DNA of 64,000 nt. Origin: Stenotrophomonas maltophilia. GTDB taxonomy: Bacteria > Pseudomonadota > Gammaproteobacteria > Xanthomonadales > Xanthomonadaceae. The notes beneath the pieces were generated by a model that searched no databases, was not told the origin of the DNA, and saw nothing but the letters and a program-made list of their open reading frames with translations. The stretch lies in the NCBI RefSeq assembly GCF_001676385.1, contig NZ_LYVJ01000007.1, positions 1-64,000 of the forward strand, written 5' to 3'. The translations under genes were made by a program, and so were the position numbers. This document shows, piece after piece, positions 1-7,914 of this stretch. The number at the start of each line of letters is the position of its first letter. The stretch's first letter is position 1.

Positions 1-861
1 GCCACCGCCGGAGCGGCCACCGCCGCCGCCCCAACCGCCACCGCCGAAGCCGCCTCCCCCGCCCCAGCTGCCACCACCCCAGCTGCCACCGCCCCAGCCC
101 CCACCGCCGGCGAAACGGCCCGGGTGGCCGGAGAGCATGGCGACGATCAAGCCGACGATGCCGGCCAGGCCGCTGGCCAGCAGCGTGGAGGTGAACAGGA
201 ACGCCGCCAGCGCCGCACCGGCACCGCCAAGCAGGCCACGCAGCGGGCGCGGCGCGCGCGAGAACACCCCACGCAGGAGGCTGCCGGCGAAGACGCCGGT
301 GAACAGTGCCAGGAACCAGGTATCACCGCCTCCGCCGGGCTCGCGAACCTGCTGGCCGCTGACCGGCGCCGGCAGGTCTTCGCCGTCGATCAGCCTGACC
401 AGCACCGCCGTGGCGTCGGTGATGCCACCGGCGTAGTCACCGCTGCGGAAACGCGGCACCAGGTACTCCTGGATCACACGGTTGGCGATGGCATCGGGGA
501 TGGCGCCTTCCAGGCCGTAGCCAGGCTCGATGCGCACGCGCCGGTCATCCTTGGCCACCACCAGCAGCACGCCATCATCGACGCCCTTGCGGCCGATCTG
601 CCACTGCTCGAAGACCCGCGTGGTGTACTGCGCGATGTCCTCCGGCTGCGTCGTGGGCACCACCAGCACCTGCAGCTGGCTGCCCTTGCGCTGCTGCAGA
701 TCCAGCGCCTGCTGCACCAGCGCCTGCTTCTGCGCGGCGTCCAGCGTGCCGGTGGTGTCGACCACCGGCGAATCCAGCGCTGGAACCGGGGCCAACTGCT
801 GCCCATGCGACGCCAGGGGCAGCCACAGCAGCAGGGCCAGCAGCGCGGTGGCCAGGCGCAT
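1..861 (-). CDS. TPM-domain (YgcG-type) protein with glycine-rich tail, partial
   Basis: The gene starts at ATG 861 and runs off the left edge, so its C-terminus is missing. The N-terminus is a signal peptide (MRLATALLALLLWLPLASHG). It is followed by a TPM domain over roughly residues 25-150, with the family-like stretch VVDTTGTLDAAQKQAL and the VDDGVLLVVAKDDRRVRIEPGYG region. After that come one or two membrane segments (about residues 170-235) and a low-complexity tail of Gly, Trp and Ser. TPM proteins are membrane-anchored, with the domain usually on the outer face; the biochemical role is not settled (acid phosphatase activity in some, photosystem repair in plants). It lies 3 bp after lemA, and LemA-TPM pairs are common. 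Family assignment is firm, function unknown. Confidence 0.85.
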   Translation of the reverse strand, partial: MRLATALLALLLWLPLASHGQQLAPVPALDSPVVDTTGTLDAAQKQALVQQALDLQQRKGSQLQVLVVPTTQPEDIAQYTTRVFEQWQIGRKGVDDGVLLVVAKDDRRVRIEPGYGLEGAIPDAIANRVIQEYLVPRFRSGDYAGGITDATAVLVRLIDGEDLPAPVSGQQVREPGGGGDTWFLALFTGVFAGSLLRGVFSRAPRPLRGLLGGAGAALAAFLFTSTLLASGLAGIVGLIVAMLSGHPGRFAGGGGWGGGSWGGGSWGGGGGFGGGGWGGGGGRSGGG

Positions 862-864
862 CGA

Positions 865-1485
865 TCAGTGCCCCGGCTGCGGTGCCGGCTGCTGTTGCGG
901 AGCGTTGCCGAAGTCGACCGCGGGCGCGCTGGAAATCTGCGCCTCGTTTTCCACGGTGAAGTTGGGCTTGGTCTTGTAGCCGAAGATCTTGGCGGTGATC
1001 ACCTGCGGGAACGAACGGATGTAGGTGTTGTAGTCCTGCACCTGCTGGATGTAGCGGCCGCGGGCAACCGTGATGCGGTTTTCGGTGCCTTCCAGCTGTG
1101 CCTGCAGGTCGCGGAAATTCTGGTCCGACTTCAGCACTGGGTAGTTCTCGGTGACCACCAGCAGCCGCGACAGCGCGCTGCCGAGTTCGCCCTGGGCCTG
1201 CTGGAACTGCTTCAGCGAGGCTTCGTCATCGGCATTGACGTTGATCTGGCCGACGCGCGAGCGGGCATTGGTGACTTCGGTCAGCACGCGCTCCTCCTGG
1301 CTGGCGAAGCCCTTCACGGTCTGTACCAGGTTGGGCACCAGATCGGCGCGGCGCTTGTACTGGTTGAGCACTTCCGACCAGCTGGCCTTGACCGCCTCGT
1401 CCTTCTGCTGGATGGCGTTGTAGCCGCAGCCGGACAGCAGGGAGGCCAGCAGCATCAGGGGCAGGATACGGGTGAACAGGCGCAT
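865..1485 (-). CDS. lemA: LemA family protein
   Basis: This is a 206-residue protein. I chose ATG 1485 because it opens directly on a lipoprotein-type signal, MRLFTRILPLMLLASLLSGC, with a lipobox cysteine at residue 20; longer in-frame starts add only a low-quality extension. The rest is the helical LemA fold: the conserved NQYKRRADLVPNLVQTVKGFASQEE stretch lies near residues 41-65 and the ITAKIFGYKTKPNF motif near residues 163-176. LemA proteins are envelope proteins of unknown activity. Its stop is 3 bp before the start of the TPM gene, so the two are probably one transcript. Confidence 0.9.
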   Translation of the reverse strand: MRLFTRILPLMLLASLLSGCGYNAIQQKDEAVKASWSEVLNQYKRRADLVPNLVQTVKGFASQEERVLTEVTNARSRVGQINVNADDEASLKQFQQAQGELGSALSRLLVVTENYPVLKSDQNFRDLQAQLEGTENRITVARGRYIQQVQDYNTYIRSFPQVITAKIFGYKTKPNFTVENEAQISSAPAVDFGNAPQQQPAPQPGH

Positions 1486-1597
1486 GGCGGAGGTTCCGGG
1501 TGGGCTTGGCGCCGAGCATGCCACGGTTGGGGTGAAAGATCGGCCATCGGGCGCCGGCCCCCTCCGCGGTGGGTTGTGTTTGCTGGATATCGGGGTT

Positions 1598-1701
1598 GGC
1601 CGGGAGGGTGGGTTGGCTGGGGGACGCCGTGAATACGTCCCTGTAGGCTCGGTCGCGCCATCCATGGCGCTCACGCCCCCAGCCAACCCACCCTCCCGGC
1701 C
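1598..1701. repeat. Long inverted-repeat element, copy A
   Basis: Two perfect 26-bp arms (1598-1623 and 1676-1701) enclose a 52-bp core that itself contains small palindromes, including GCGCCATCCATGGCGC. The core is about 80% identical (42 of 52 positions by eye) to the reverse complement of the core of copy B at 1845-1942, and both cores are exactly 52 bp. The arms of the two copies differ in sequence apart from GTGGGTTGGC, yet each pair is perfectly complementary. The whole lemA-MFS spacer (1486-2052, 567 bp) consists mainly of these two elements and one GTAG repeat; I see no gene in it. Confidence 0.8.
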
Positions 1702-1774
1702 ACGGACAATTTCCTGCGCACCGCGGGAAGATCAAAAGAAAAATCAAAAGCAAAAGCCGGTTCTTCAGGCATTC

Positions 1775-1800
1775 GTGTCGACCAAGGTCGACACCTACCG
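1775..1800 (-). repeat. GTAG-type palindromic repeat (SMAG-like)
   Basis: On the minus strand a GTAG tetranucleotide is followed by a GTGTCGACC/GGTCGACAC hairpin. This is the layout of the SMAG/GTAG repetitive extragenic palindromes known from Stenotrophomonas. It lies between the two long inverted-repeat elements. Confidence 0.75.
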
Positions 1801-1844
1801 GAGCGGGACGCCGTTCCGGCCGATCGCGGCAATCTGTCGGAGGT

Positions 1845-1942
1845 GGGGCGGTGTGGGTTGGCAGGACCGTTGGCGCCATGGATGGCGCCATCGAGCCCCC
1901 ATGGATGGGTTCACGGCGTGTCCTGCCAACCCACACCGCCCC
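1845..1942. repeat. Long inverted-repeat element, copy B (inverted relative to A)
   Basis: Perfect 23-bp arms (1845-1867 and 1920-1942) flank a 52-bp core carrying two internal palindromes, TGGCGCCATGGATGGCGCCA and CCCATGGATGGG. One strand can therefore fold as a long stem closed by two small hairpins, a cloverleaf-like shape. The core is the reverse complement of a diverged copy-A core. Confidence 0.8.
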
Positions 1943-2052
1943 GCCCAACCCTCAGAAAACCAGCGCCGGCTGTTGCGGTTGATGTTGCTTCGGCGGTTGC
2001 CTTGGCCTTCAGCGGGTGCAGGGCTGCAAGCCCTGCCGGAATCCAACACCCC

Positions 2053-3213
2053 TCAGCAGGCCTCCGCCACCACAGTGCGCGGACGCCCCAGCCAGGCCAG
2101 CACCAAACCCGATGCCGCCAGCAGACCACCGGCCACCGGCACCGCCGCGTATCCCAGCCCCGAGCTGATCACCGCACCACCCAGCGCCGCACCCACGGCA
2201 TTGCCCAGGTTGAACGCACCCACGTTGATCGACGACGCCAGACCCGGCGCCTCGGACGCTGCCGCCATCACCCGGATCTGCAGCGGCGGCACGAGGGCGA
2301 AGGTCGCCGCGCCGAACAGCAGTACGCCCAGCGCCGCAGTGGCGTGACTCATGAAGGCCAGCGGCAGCACGAACATCAGCACCGCAAGGACCGCCAGCAG
2401 GATGCGGGTGGCGCCATCCAGCGACCAGTCGGCCATGCGCCCACCGATACCGTTGCCGAAAGTGAAGCCGATACCGATCAATGCCAACGACATCGCAATG
2501 AACGCATTGGAGGCACCGGTCAGCTCGGCCAGCACCGGCGCGACGTAGGTGTAGAGCGTGAACATTGCACCGGCTCCGAGCACGGTGGTGGCCATCGCCA
2601 GCAGCACCTGCGGCTGCAGGATCGCCTTCAGTTCGCGGCGCACGTCCGGGCGCGGGCCCGGTGCCGAGGCCGGCAGCGCCAGGCCCAGCGCGGTGATCGC
2701 CACCACGCCCAGCACCGCTGTACCGGCGAAGGACAGGCGCCAGCCCAGTTGCTGGCCCACCCAGGTGGCCAGTGGCACGCCGCCGATGTTGGCGATGGTC
2801 AGGCCCATGAACATCGTGGCCACGGCGGCGGCCTGCTTTTCCTTCGGCACCAGGCTGGCGGCGACGACCGCTCCGATGCCGAAGAAGGCGCCATGGTTGA
2901 GGCTGGTGACCAGGCGCGACAGCATCAGCAGGCCATAGTTCGGGGCAATGGCCGACAACAGGTTGCCGGCCACGAAGATCGACATCAGCAGCATCAACGC
3001 GGTGCGTTTGCCGAAGCGTCCCATCAGCAGGGTCATCACCGGTGCGCCGAGCATCACGCCCATCGCATAGGCGGTGATCAGCATGCCGGCGGTGGGGATG
3101 CCCACGCCGACTCCTTTGGCAATCACCGGCAGCAGGCCCATCGGGGCGAATTCAGTGGTGCCGATGGCGAAGGCGCCGACGGCAAGGGCCAGTAGAGCGG
3201 CTCTGGAGTTCAC
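2053..3213 (-). CDS. MFS transporter, DHA1 family (AraJ/YdhP-like)
   Basis: This 386-residue inner-membrane protein has about twelve hydrophobic segments. The N-terminal AFAIGTTEFAPMGLLPVIA stretch and the MGRFGKR loop between helices 2 and 3 are typical of drug:H+ antiporter-1 proteins of the AraJ/YdhP/NepI type. I chose the GTG start at 3213 (reads MNSRAALLALAVGAFAIG), with GGGAA upstream; the open frame continues to 3336 but the extra residues look like translated spacer. It is probably a single-gene transcript. The exported substrate cannot be told from sequence; sugars, purine nucleosides and drugs are known for relatives. Confidence 0.85.
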   Translation of the reverse strand: MNSRAALLALAVGAFAIGTTEFAPMGLLPVIAKGVGVGIPTAGMLITAYAMGVMLGAPVMTLLMGRFGKRTALMLLMSIFVAGNLLSAIAPNYGLLMLSRLVTSLNHGAFFGIGAVVAASLVPKEKQAAAVATMFMGLTIANIGGVPLATWVGQQLGWRLSFAGTAVLGVVAITALGLALPASAPGPRPDVRRELKAILQPQVLLAMATTVLGAGAMFTLYTYVAPVLAELTGASNAFIAMSLALIGIGFTFGNGIGGRMADWSLDGATRILLAVLAVLMFVLPLAFMSHATAALGVLLFGAATFALVPPLQIRVMAAASEAPGLASSINVGAFNLGNAVGAALGGAVISSGLGYAAVPVAGGLLAASGLVLAWLGRPRTVVAEAC

Positions 3214-3353
3214 GGACAATTCCCGGGGAAAAACAGGCAGGCGCGTAGACTGCGCGCTCTGCCGCACGGGATTAAGCCTCGCCCCGGGAAAACACTGTTG
3301 ACCCTGATTCACAGGTGGAGGCCCGAACTCCACCACAGGTGCGGAAACCGTCC

Positions 3354-3409
3354 CTGCAGGGCCGAGCCCATGCTCGGTTGAATGCAGGCCGAGGTGGGCC
3401 CGGCTCTAC
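3354..3409. repeat. Degenerate pair of GTAG-type palindromes
   Basis: Two hairpins in inverted orientation, CCGAGCCCATGCTCGG (3362-3377) and GCCGAGGTGGGCCCGGC, ending in CTAC (3406-3409, GTAG on the minus strand). The left copy has GCAG in place of GTAG. Confidence 0.6.
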
Positions 3410-3438
3410 AAGGCAAGCCCCCCGGCCGCGCCGGGGGG
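3410..3438 (-). terminator. Putative terminator after terC
   Basis: A strong GC hairpin, CCCCCCGGC-cgc-GCCGGGGGG (3418-3438), lies 13 bp past the terC stop. On the minus strand it is followed by a weak T-containing tract (CTTGCCTT), so it is plausible but not textbook. Confidence 0.5.
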
Positions 3439-3451
3439 CGGGGTCAGACGC

Positions 3452-4201
3452 TTACCACTCGCCGGCACCCGGCACGTGGTGCTCGCGTGCGCGGCGGCGC
3501 ATCAGCAGGTTCAGCCACTCCACCAGCACCGAGAAGCCCATCGCGGCGTAGATGTAGGGCTTGGGCACGTGCACGTCCAGGCCGTCCAGGATCAGCACCG
3601 CGCCGATCAACAGGATGAACGCCAGGGCCAGCATCTTCACCGTCGGATTGGCGTCGATGAAACGGCCCAGTGGATTGGCGGCCAGCAGCATCACCATCAC
3701 CGACAACAGGATCGCAGCCACCATCACCGGAATGTGGTCGGCGATGCCGACTGCCGTGATCACCGAATCCAGCGAGAACACGATGTCGATGATCGCGATC
3801 TGCAGGATGACCATGCCGAACACGCCCGAAGCCTTGCTGGTGGCGGGGTCCTCATCCTCGCCACCCGTGATCAGTTCCCTGATCTCCAGGTAGCCCTTGA
3901 TGATCAGGAACAGGCCACCAATGATCAGTACCAGGTCGCGGATGGAGATGCCCATGCCGGCCACGGTGAAGAGATTGGCGGACATGTGCGCCAGGTAGGC
4001 CAGCGACACCAGCAGTGCGATGCGGGTAATGCAGGCCACTGCGATGCCGAGCTTGCGGGCGAAGGGCCGGCGTTCTTCCGGCAGCTTGCTGACCGCAATG
4101 GAAATGAACACGAGATTGTCGATGCCGAGCACGATTTCCAGCGCACTGAGCGTGAACAGGGTCACCCAGGCATTGGGGTCGGCGAGAAACTCAAAGGACA
4201 T
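3452..4201 (-). CDS. TerC family integral membrane protein
   Basis: This 249-residue protein has about seven membrane helices. It carries the TerC signature twice: LSALEIVLGIDNLVFISI near residues 19-36 and IAIIDIVFSLDSVITAVG near residues 134-151, each with the acidic residues proposed to bind metal. Family members include tellurite-resistance TerC and the manganese exporters Alx/YoaE. The closest type by length and pattern is YgdQ/YgjT-like, for which Mn2+ or other metal export is inferred. It stands alone between repeats and dgkA; no riboswitch of the yybP-ykoY type is visible upstream. Confidence 0.9.
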   Translation of the reverse strand: MSFEFLADPNAWVTLFTLSALEIVLGIDNLVFISIAVSKLPEERRPFARKLGIAVACITRIALLVSLAYLAHMSANLFTVAGMGISIRDLVLIIGGLFLIIKGYLEIRELITGGEDEDPATSKASGVFGMVILQIAIIDIVFSLDSVITAVGIADHIPVMVAAILLSVMVMLLAANPLGRFIDANPTVKMLALAFILLIGAVLILDGLDVHVPKPYIYAAMGFSVLVEWLNLLMRRRAREHHVPGAGEW

Positions 4202-4234
4202 GGAAACTCTTCAAGACAGTGGGGGAATGGGGTT

Positions 4235-4630
4235 TCAGCCGTAGTTGCCGGCCAGCGCGTGCGGAACCACGACCAGCGCCCAGCACAGCAGCACGTTCAT
4301 CATCAGCACGAACACCGCCGCCGACCCCATGTCCTTGGCGCGGCCGGCCAGTTCGTGGATCTCGCTGCCGTAACGTTCGATCACCGCCTCGATGGCCGAG
4401 TTGGCCAGCTCCATCGCCAGCACCAGCAGCATCGAGCCGATCAGCAGCGCGCGTTCGACCGGGGTCTGCCCCAACCAGATCGCGAGCGGGGTCAGCAGAA
4501 TCAGCAGGTAGACCTCCAGCCGGAACGAGGACTCATGCAGCCAGGCCGCGCGCAGGCCCTGCCAGGACCAGCGGGCGGCCTGGAAGATGCGGCGCGGGCC
4601 GCGGGGCAGGTGACCGAACTGATCAGCCAC
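4235..4630 (-). CDS. dgkA: Diacylglycerol kinase (prokaryotic DgkA type)
   Basis: DgkA phosphorylates diacylglycerol to phosphatidic acid at the inner membrane, recycling the lipid left by glycan and lipid A modification. The 131-residue product has three membrane helices and the family core: SWQGLRAAWLHESSFRLE at about residues 22-39 and ELANSAIEAVIERYGSEIHELAGRAKDMGSAAV at about 69-101, which holds the catalytic acidic residues. I set the start at GTG 4630 (reads MADQFGHLPRGPRR), which gives the usual family length; a longer frame exists upstream but adds atypical residues. No good Shine-Dalgarno is seen at either start. Confidence 0.88.
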   Translation of the reverse strand: MADQFGHLPRGPRRIFQAARWSWQGLRAAWLHESSFRLEVYLLILLTPLAIWLGQTPVERALLIGSMLLVLAMELANSAIEAVIERYGSEIHELAGRAKDMGSAAVFVLMMNVLLCWALVVVPHALAGNYG

Positions 4631-4842
4631 GGGTGGAGCATCCAGCAACAGGGGCGCGGCGCAGCGACCGCTCAGACGCACGGCAGGCAATCATGGGTGC
4701 ACAGGAATAGGCAGAGGGCCGCCATTTTGCCACAAGGCCGCCAGCGGCACGCCCGCCCCTGGCAGCAAACCGCCTGCCCGGGGCAAGCACCGGACCCGGC
4801 GGTACTCCTATGATGGAGGCCCCTTGCCTGCTGGAGCGCCTG

Positions 4843-5544
4843 ATGTCCCGTCGCCGTACCTGCCTGCTGATGCTGGGCCTGCTGACCATCGCACCGCTTG
4901 CCCACGCCCTGGACCCAGCCAAGCCGCCGCAGGTGCCCGAACAGGTCTCCAACGTGGCCTGGGCCGGCGACATGGCCCAGTTCGCCCATGCCGACCAGAC
5001 GAACCCGCCCCCGCACGGCGGCATCGAATTCATCGGCAGTTCCTCGATCCGCATGTGGGAGGGCCTGGCCGCCGACTTTCCCGGCCAACCGGTGTTCAAC
5101 CGCGGTTTCGGCGGTTCGGAGGTGCGTGACAGCACCTGGTATGCCGACCGCATCGTGGTGCCCTACGCGCCGTGCAAGGTGTTCTTCTACGCCGGCGACA
5201 ACGACCTCAACAGTGGCCGCAGCGCCGTGCAGGTGCGCGATGACGTAGTCGCCTTCGTGCAGCGCGTGCATCGCGACCTGCCGGACACCCGGGTGGAATA
5301 CCTGTCGATCAAGCCAAGCCCATCGCGCGCGCATCTGCTGCCAGCGATCAAGGAAGCCAACACGCTGATCCGGGCCGCCCTGGCCAAACTGCCCAACACC
5401 GGGTTCACCGACGTCTACACGCCGATGCTCGGCGCCGACGGCCAGCCAGATCGGTCGCTGTTCCGCGAAGACATGCTGCACATGACCCCGGCCGGCTACG
5501 CGATCTGGACCAAGGCACTGGCGCCGAAGGTCAACTGCAACTGA
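4843..5544 (+). CDS. Secreted SGNH/GDSL-type hydrolase
   Basis: This 233-residue protein opens with a signal peptide (MSRRRTCLLMLGLLTIAPLAHA). The SGNH blocks follow: FIGSSSIRMWEG with the nucleophile serine near residue 58, a conserved Gly in NRGFGGSEV, the Asn block GDNDLNSG, and the Asp/His pair in DMLHMTPAGYAIW near the end. I chose ATG 4843 because GGAG lies 6 nt upstream and the signal peptide begins there; ATG 4810 would add 11 residues. It is likely an exported esterase or acylhydrolase acting in the periplasm or outside. The substrate is unknown. Confidence 0.82.
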   Translation: MSRRRTCLLMLGLLTIAPLAHALDPAKPPQVPEQVSNVAWAGDMAQFAHADQTNPPPHGGIEFIGSSSIRMWEGLAADFPGQPVFNRGFGGSEVRDSTWYADRIVVPYAPCKVFFYAGDNDLNSGRSAVQVRDDVVAFVQRVHRDLPDTRVEYLSIKPSPSRAHLLPAIKEANTLIRAALAKLPNTGFTDVYTPMLGADGQPDRSLFREDMLHMTPAGYAIWTKALAPKVNCN

Positions 5545-5585
5545 GGGAGGCAGGTGCCGGCGCCACGCGCACGCGCTCCGATGGA

Positions 5586-5603
5586 TGCCAACCCGGGTTG
5601 GCA
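5586..5603. repeat. Perfect 18-bp palindrome
   Basis: TGCCAACCCGGGTTGGCA is its own reverse complement. It lies between the SGNH hydrolase gene and the convergent histidine kinase gene, and may act as a shared hairpin terminator although no T-tract follows. Confidence 0.55.
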
Positions 5604-5634
5604 TGAAGGTGTCCACCTGCATCCCAGCGGCAAT

Positions 5635-5673
5635 GGGGTCAGAGCCCGTTGCGCGGCAACGGGATCCGGCCCC
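5635..5673 (+). repeat. GGGGTCAGAGCCC-type palindromic repeat, copy 1
   Basis: GGGGTCAGAGCCC, then an inner CGTTGCGCGGCAACG stem-loop, then GGGATCCGGCCCC. Related copies are at 43100-43139, 43318-43352 and 47311-47353. The outer bases are conserved while the inner stem varies between copies but still pairs. Confidence 0.7.
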
Positions 5674-5687
5674 GGCAGGGCGGCGGG

Positions 5688-6959
5688 TCAGCGGAAGATG
5701 ACCGTGGCCTCGGTACCCTGCCCCGGCTCGCTGGCCAGGCCGACCTTCCAGCCGAAGCGGTCGCACAGGCGGCGCACGATCGACAGGCCCAGGCCGGTAC
5801 CCTGCGGGCGGCTCGGCTCGGCGCGGTAGAACGGCTCGAAGGCCCTGGACAGCGCGTCGGCGGACATGCCGATGCCGGTGTCGCGCACCACGACCCGATC
5901 GTCATGCACATGCACGTCGATACGGCCTTCGTCGGTATAGCTGCAGGCGTTGCGCACCAGGTTGCTGACCACGACCTGCAGTACCCGCGGCGGTGCATGC
6001 AGCTGCACCGGGCCGTCGCTGTGCAGGTGCACCGACACGGGCCGGGTGCCCAGCAGCTCGTTGGCGCTGTCCACCTCATAGCGGACGATGTCGTTGACGT
6101 CGAACAGTTCGATCTGCGGCTCGACGTCCGCTTCCCGGGCCAGGATCAGGAACGCGTCGATCACCGCTTCCATGTCGCGCCCGGCGCGCTGGATCCGCTG
6201 CAGGCTGCGACGAAGACGCGGTTGCAGGGTGTCATCGCCCAGCGCCATGTCGCTGGCCACCCGGATGACGGTCAACGGCGTGCGCAGCTCATGGCTGGCA
6301 TCGCGGGTGAAATTGCGCTCGCGGGCCACATGCGCACTGACCCGGTTGGCCAATGAATGCAATGCCGCCGCCAGCTGCCGGGTTTCTCCCTGCATGTCCG
6401 CCGGCAGCTTGTCCGGTTCCAGGTCGGCGGCCTCCGGGTGCCCGGGGTCCCAGCGCGACACCCGCCGCGCCAGCCAGTTCACCGGCGATACCAGGCGTTT
6501 GGATGCGCGATAGGTCACCCAGGTGGCGCCATACACCGCAAGCAGCGTCAGCAGTACCGGCACGATGCCGAACCAGAACGCCAGCATTTCCGCGCGCGAA
6601 CGCAGGAACACCAGGTACAGGCGACCCTCCGGACGCACGTCGACCAGCACCAGCTGATCGTCCTTGGGCAGTTCGTGGAACCCGGGCTCGAGGTCACGCA
6701 GGTTCGGTGGGAGCGACAGCGCCGACTGCCCGTTTTCCAGCAGGTAGCCGCGGATGTTCTGGGTATTGGGCGGCGGCTGCACCGCCGACGCTTCATGCAG
6801 TGTCCAGAAATAGGCCGCTTCCTCGCGCAGGGCGGCACCGACCAGGCTGTGCTTGATCACCAGCGATACCAGCCAGGCACCGAGCAGGATACCCAGGCTG
6901 GCCAGCACTGCCTGCAGGATGAAGGCGATACGGATCTTGCGCGGCAGGCCGTGCGGCAT
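5688..6959 (-). CDS. Sensor histidine kinase of an OmpR-type two-component system
   Basis: This 423-residue inner-membrane sensor has membrane helices at about residues 11-34 and 125-148, with a periplasmic loop of about 90 residues between them. A linker leads to the HisKA domain with phospho-acceptor His223 in RDASHELRTPLTVIR. The ATP-binding domain has the N box VVSNLVRNACSYT, the G1 box VRDTGIGM and the G2 box GTGLGLSIVRRL. It lies downstream of its response regulator with a 154-bp gap. The stimulus is unknown. General architecture is PhoQ/ColS-like, but I see no specific signature allowing a name. Confidence 0.88.
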   Translation of the reverse strand: MPHGLPRKIRIAFILQAVLASLGILLGAWLVSLVIKHSLVGAALREEAAYFWTLHEASAVQPPPNTQNIRGYLLENGQSALSLPPNLRDLEPGFHELPKDDQLVLVDVRPEGRLYLVFLRSRAEMLAFWFGIVPVLLTLLAVYGATWVTYRASKRLVSPVNWLARRVSRWDPGHPEAADLEPDKLPADMQGETRQLAAALHSLANRVSAHVARERNFTRDASHELRTPLTVIRVASDMALGDDTLQPRLRRSLQRIQRAGRDMEAVIDAFLILAREADVEPQIELFDVNDIVRYEVDSANELLGTRPVSVHLHSDGPVQLHAPPRVLQVVVSNLVRNACSYTDEGRIDVHVHDDRVVVRDTGIGMSADALSRAFEPFYRAEPSRPQGTGLGLSIVRRLCDRFGWKVGLASEPGQGTEATVIFR

Positions 6960-7113
6960 TGCGGGGTCCCGGTCAGAGCGCTGCGATTATAGGCAGCGCA
7001 CCACGCCGTCGTCGTGCAGGAATGATGACCGGCGGCACTGCCGGGCCGCCATCTCCAGCGCCCGCGCGAGGCAGCAGCCCGGCTCTGGCCGGTTGCACCC
7101 GCGCGGGCCTTGT

Positions 7114-7827
7114 TCAGGCCATCGGCTGCGCGATGTCGGCAATGCGGTAACCCGCGCTCTGCACGGTGTGCAGCAGCGGGCGGTCGAACGGCTTGTCGAT
7201 GATCTTGCGCAGGTTGTACAGATGGCTGCGCAGGGTATCCGAATCCGGCAGGCCATTGCCCCAGATCTCGCGCTCGATCTCCTGGCGGGTCACCACCCGC
7301 GGTGATTCGCGCATCAGGATGGTCAGCAGGCGCAGGCCGATCGGCGAAAGCTGCAGTTCGGTGCCGGCGCGGGTGGCGCGCATGCTGACCGGATCGAGCA
7401 CGAGGTCGGCCACCTTGAGCACTTCCGACCCGACCTGGCGGCGTTCGCGGCGGATCAGCGCGCGCAGGCGGGCTTCCAGCTCCTGGATCGCGAACGGCTT
7501 GGTCAGGTAGTCATCGGCGCCGAACCCGAGGCCGGTGAGCTTGTCGTCCAGGGTATCGCGTGCCGTAAGCATCAGCACCGGGGTGGATTTGCGCGCATCG
7601 TTGCGCAGGCGGCGGCATACCTCGATGCCGTCCAGGCGCGGCAGCATCAGGTCGAGCACCACGACGTCATAGCTGTTCTCCGCCGCCAGGCGGTAGCCAT
7701 CCAGGCCGTCCTGTGCATAGTCGACTTCGAAGCCGCGGCCTTCCAGGTACTCCCCGATCATCTCGGAGATGTTGCGGTTGTCTTCGACCACCAGCACCAA
7801 GCCGGAAGTCTCCTTCGTCTGACGCAT
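7114..7827 (-). CDS. OmpR-family response regulator
   Basis: This 237-residue regulator has an N-terminal receiver with the acidic pocket VVEDN near residue 15, the phospho-acceptor Asp59 in VVLDLMLP and the conserved Lys in DYLTKPF near residue 106. The C-terminal winged helix ends in RSHLYNLRKIIDKPF and VQSAGYRIA. ATG 7827 is preceded by AGAGGGAA at good spacing, so it is preferred over the ATG 33 nt upstream. It is the first gene of the pair with the histidine kinase. Target genes are unknown. Confidence 0.88.
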   Translation of the reverse strand: MRQTKETSGLVLVVEDNRNISEMIGEYLEGRGFEVDYAQDGLDGYRLAAENSYDVVVLDLMLPRLDGIEVCRRLRNDARKSTPVLMLTARDTLDDKLTGLGFGADDYLTKPFAIQELEARLRALIRRERRQVGSEVLKVADLVLDPVSMRATRAGTELQLSPIGLRLLTILMRESPRVVTRQEIEREIWGNGLPDSDTLRSHLYNLRKIIDKPFDRPLLHTVQSAGYRIADIAQPMA

Positions 7828-7914
7828 GTGATTCCCTCTTACTTCAGCTTTGTGAAACATGCCGGATCGACGGTGGACGTGATGTGAAGTTCCGTCAAGA
7901 GGAAATCAAACCGT

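Noticed and set aside
1598..1942. Remnant insertion sequence or integron attC array
   Set aside because: No transposase or integrase fragment, no target duplication that I can recognise, and the 52-bp core lacks attC-type boxes. A structured repeat is the safer description.
3214..3336. N-terminal extension of the MFS transporter up to 3336
   Set aside because: The extra 41 residues lack hydrophobic or conserved features. The GTG at 3213 with GGGAA upstream begins exactly at the first helix of the family.
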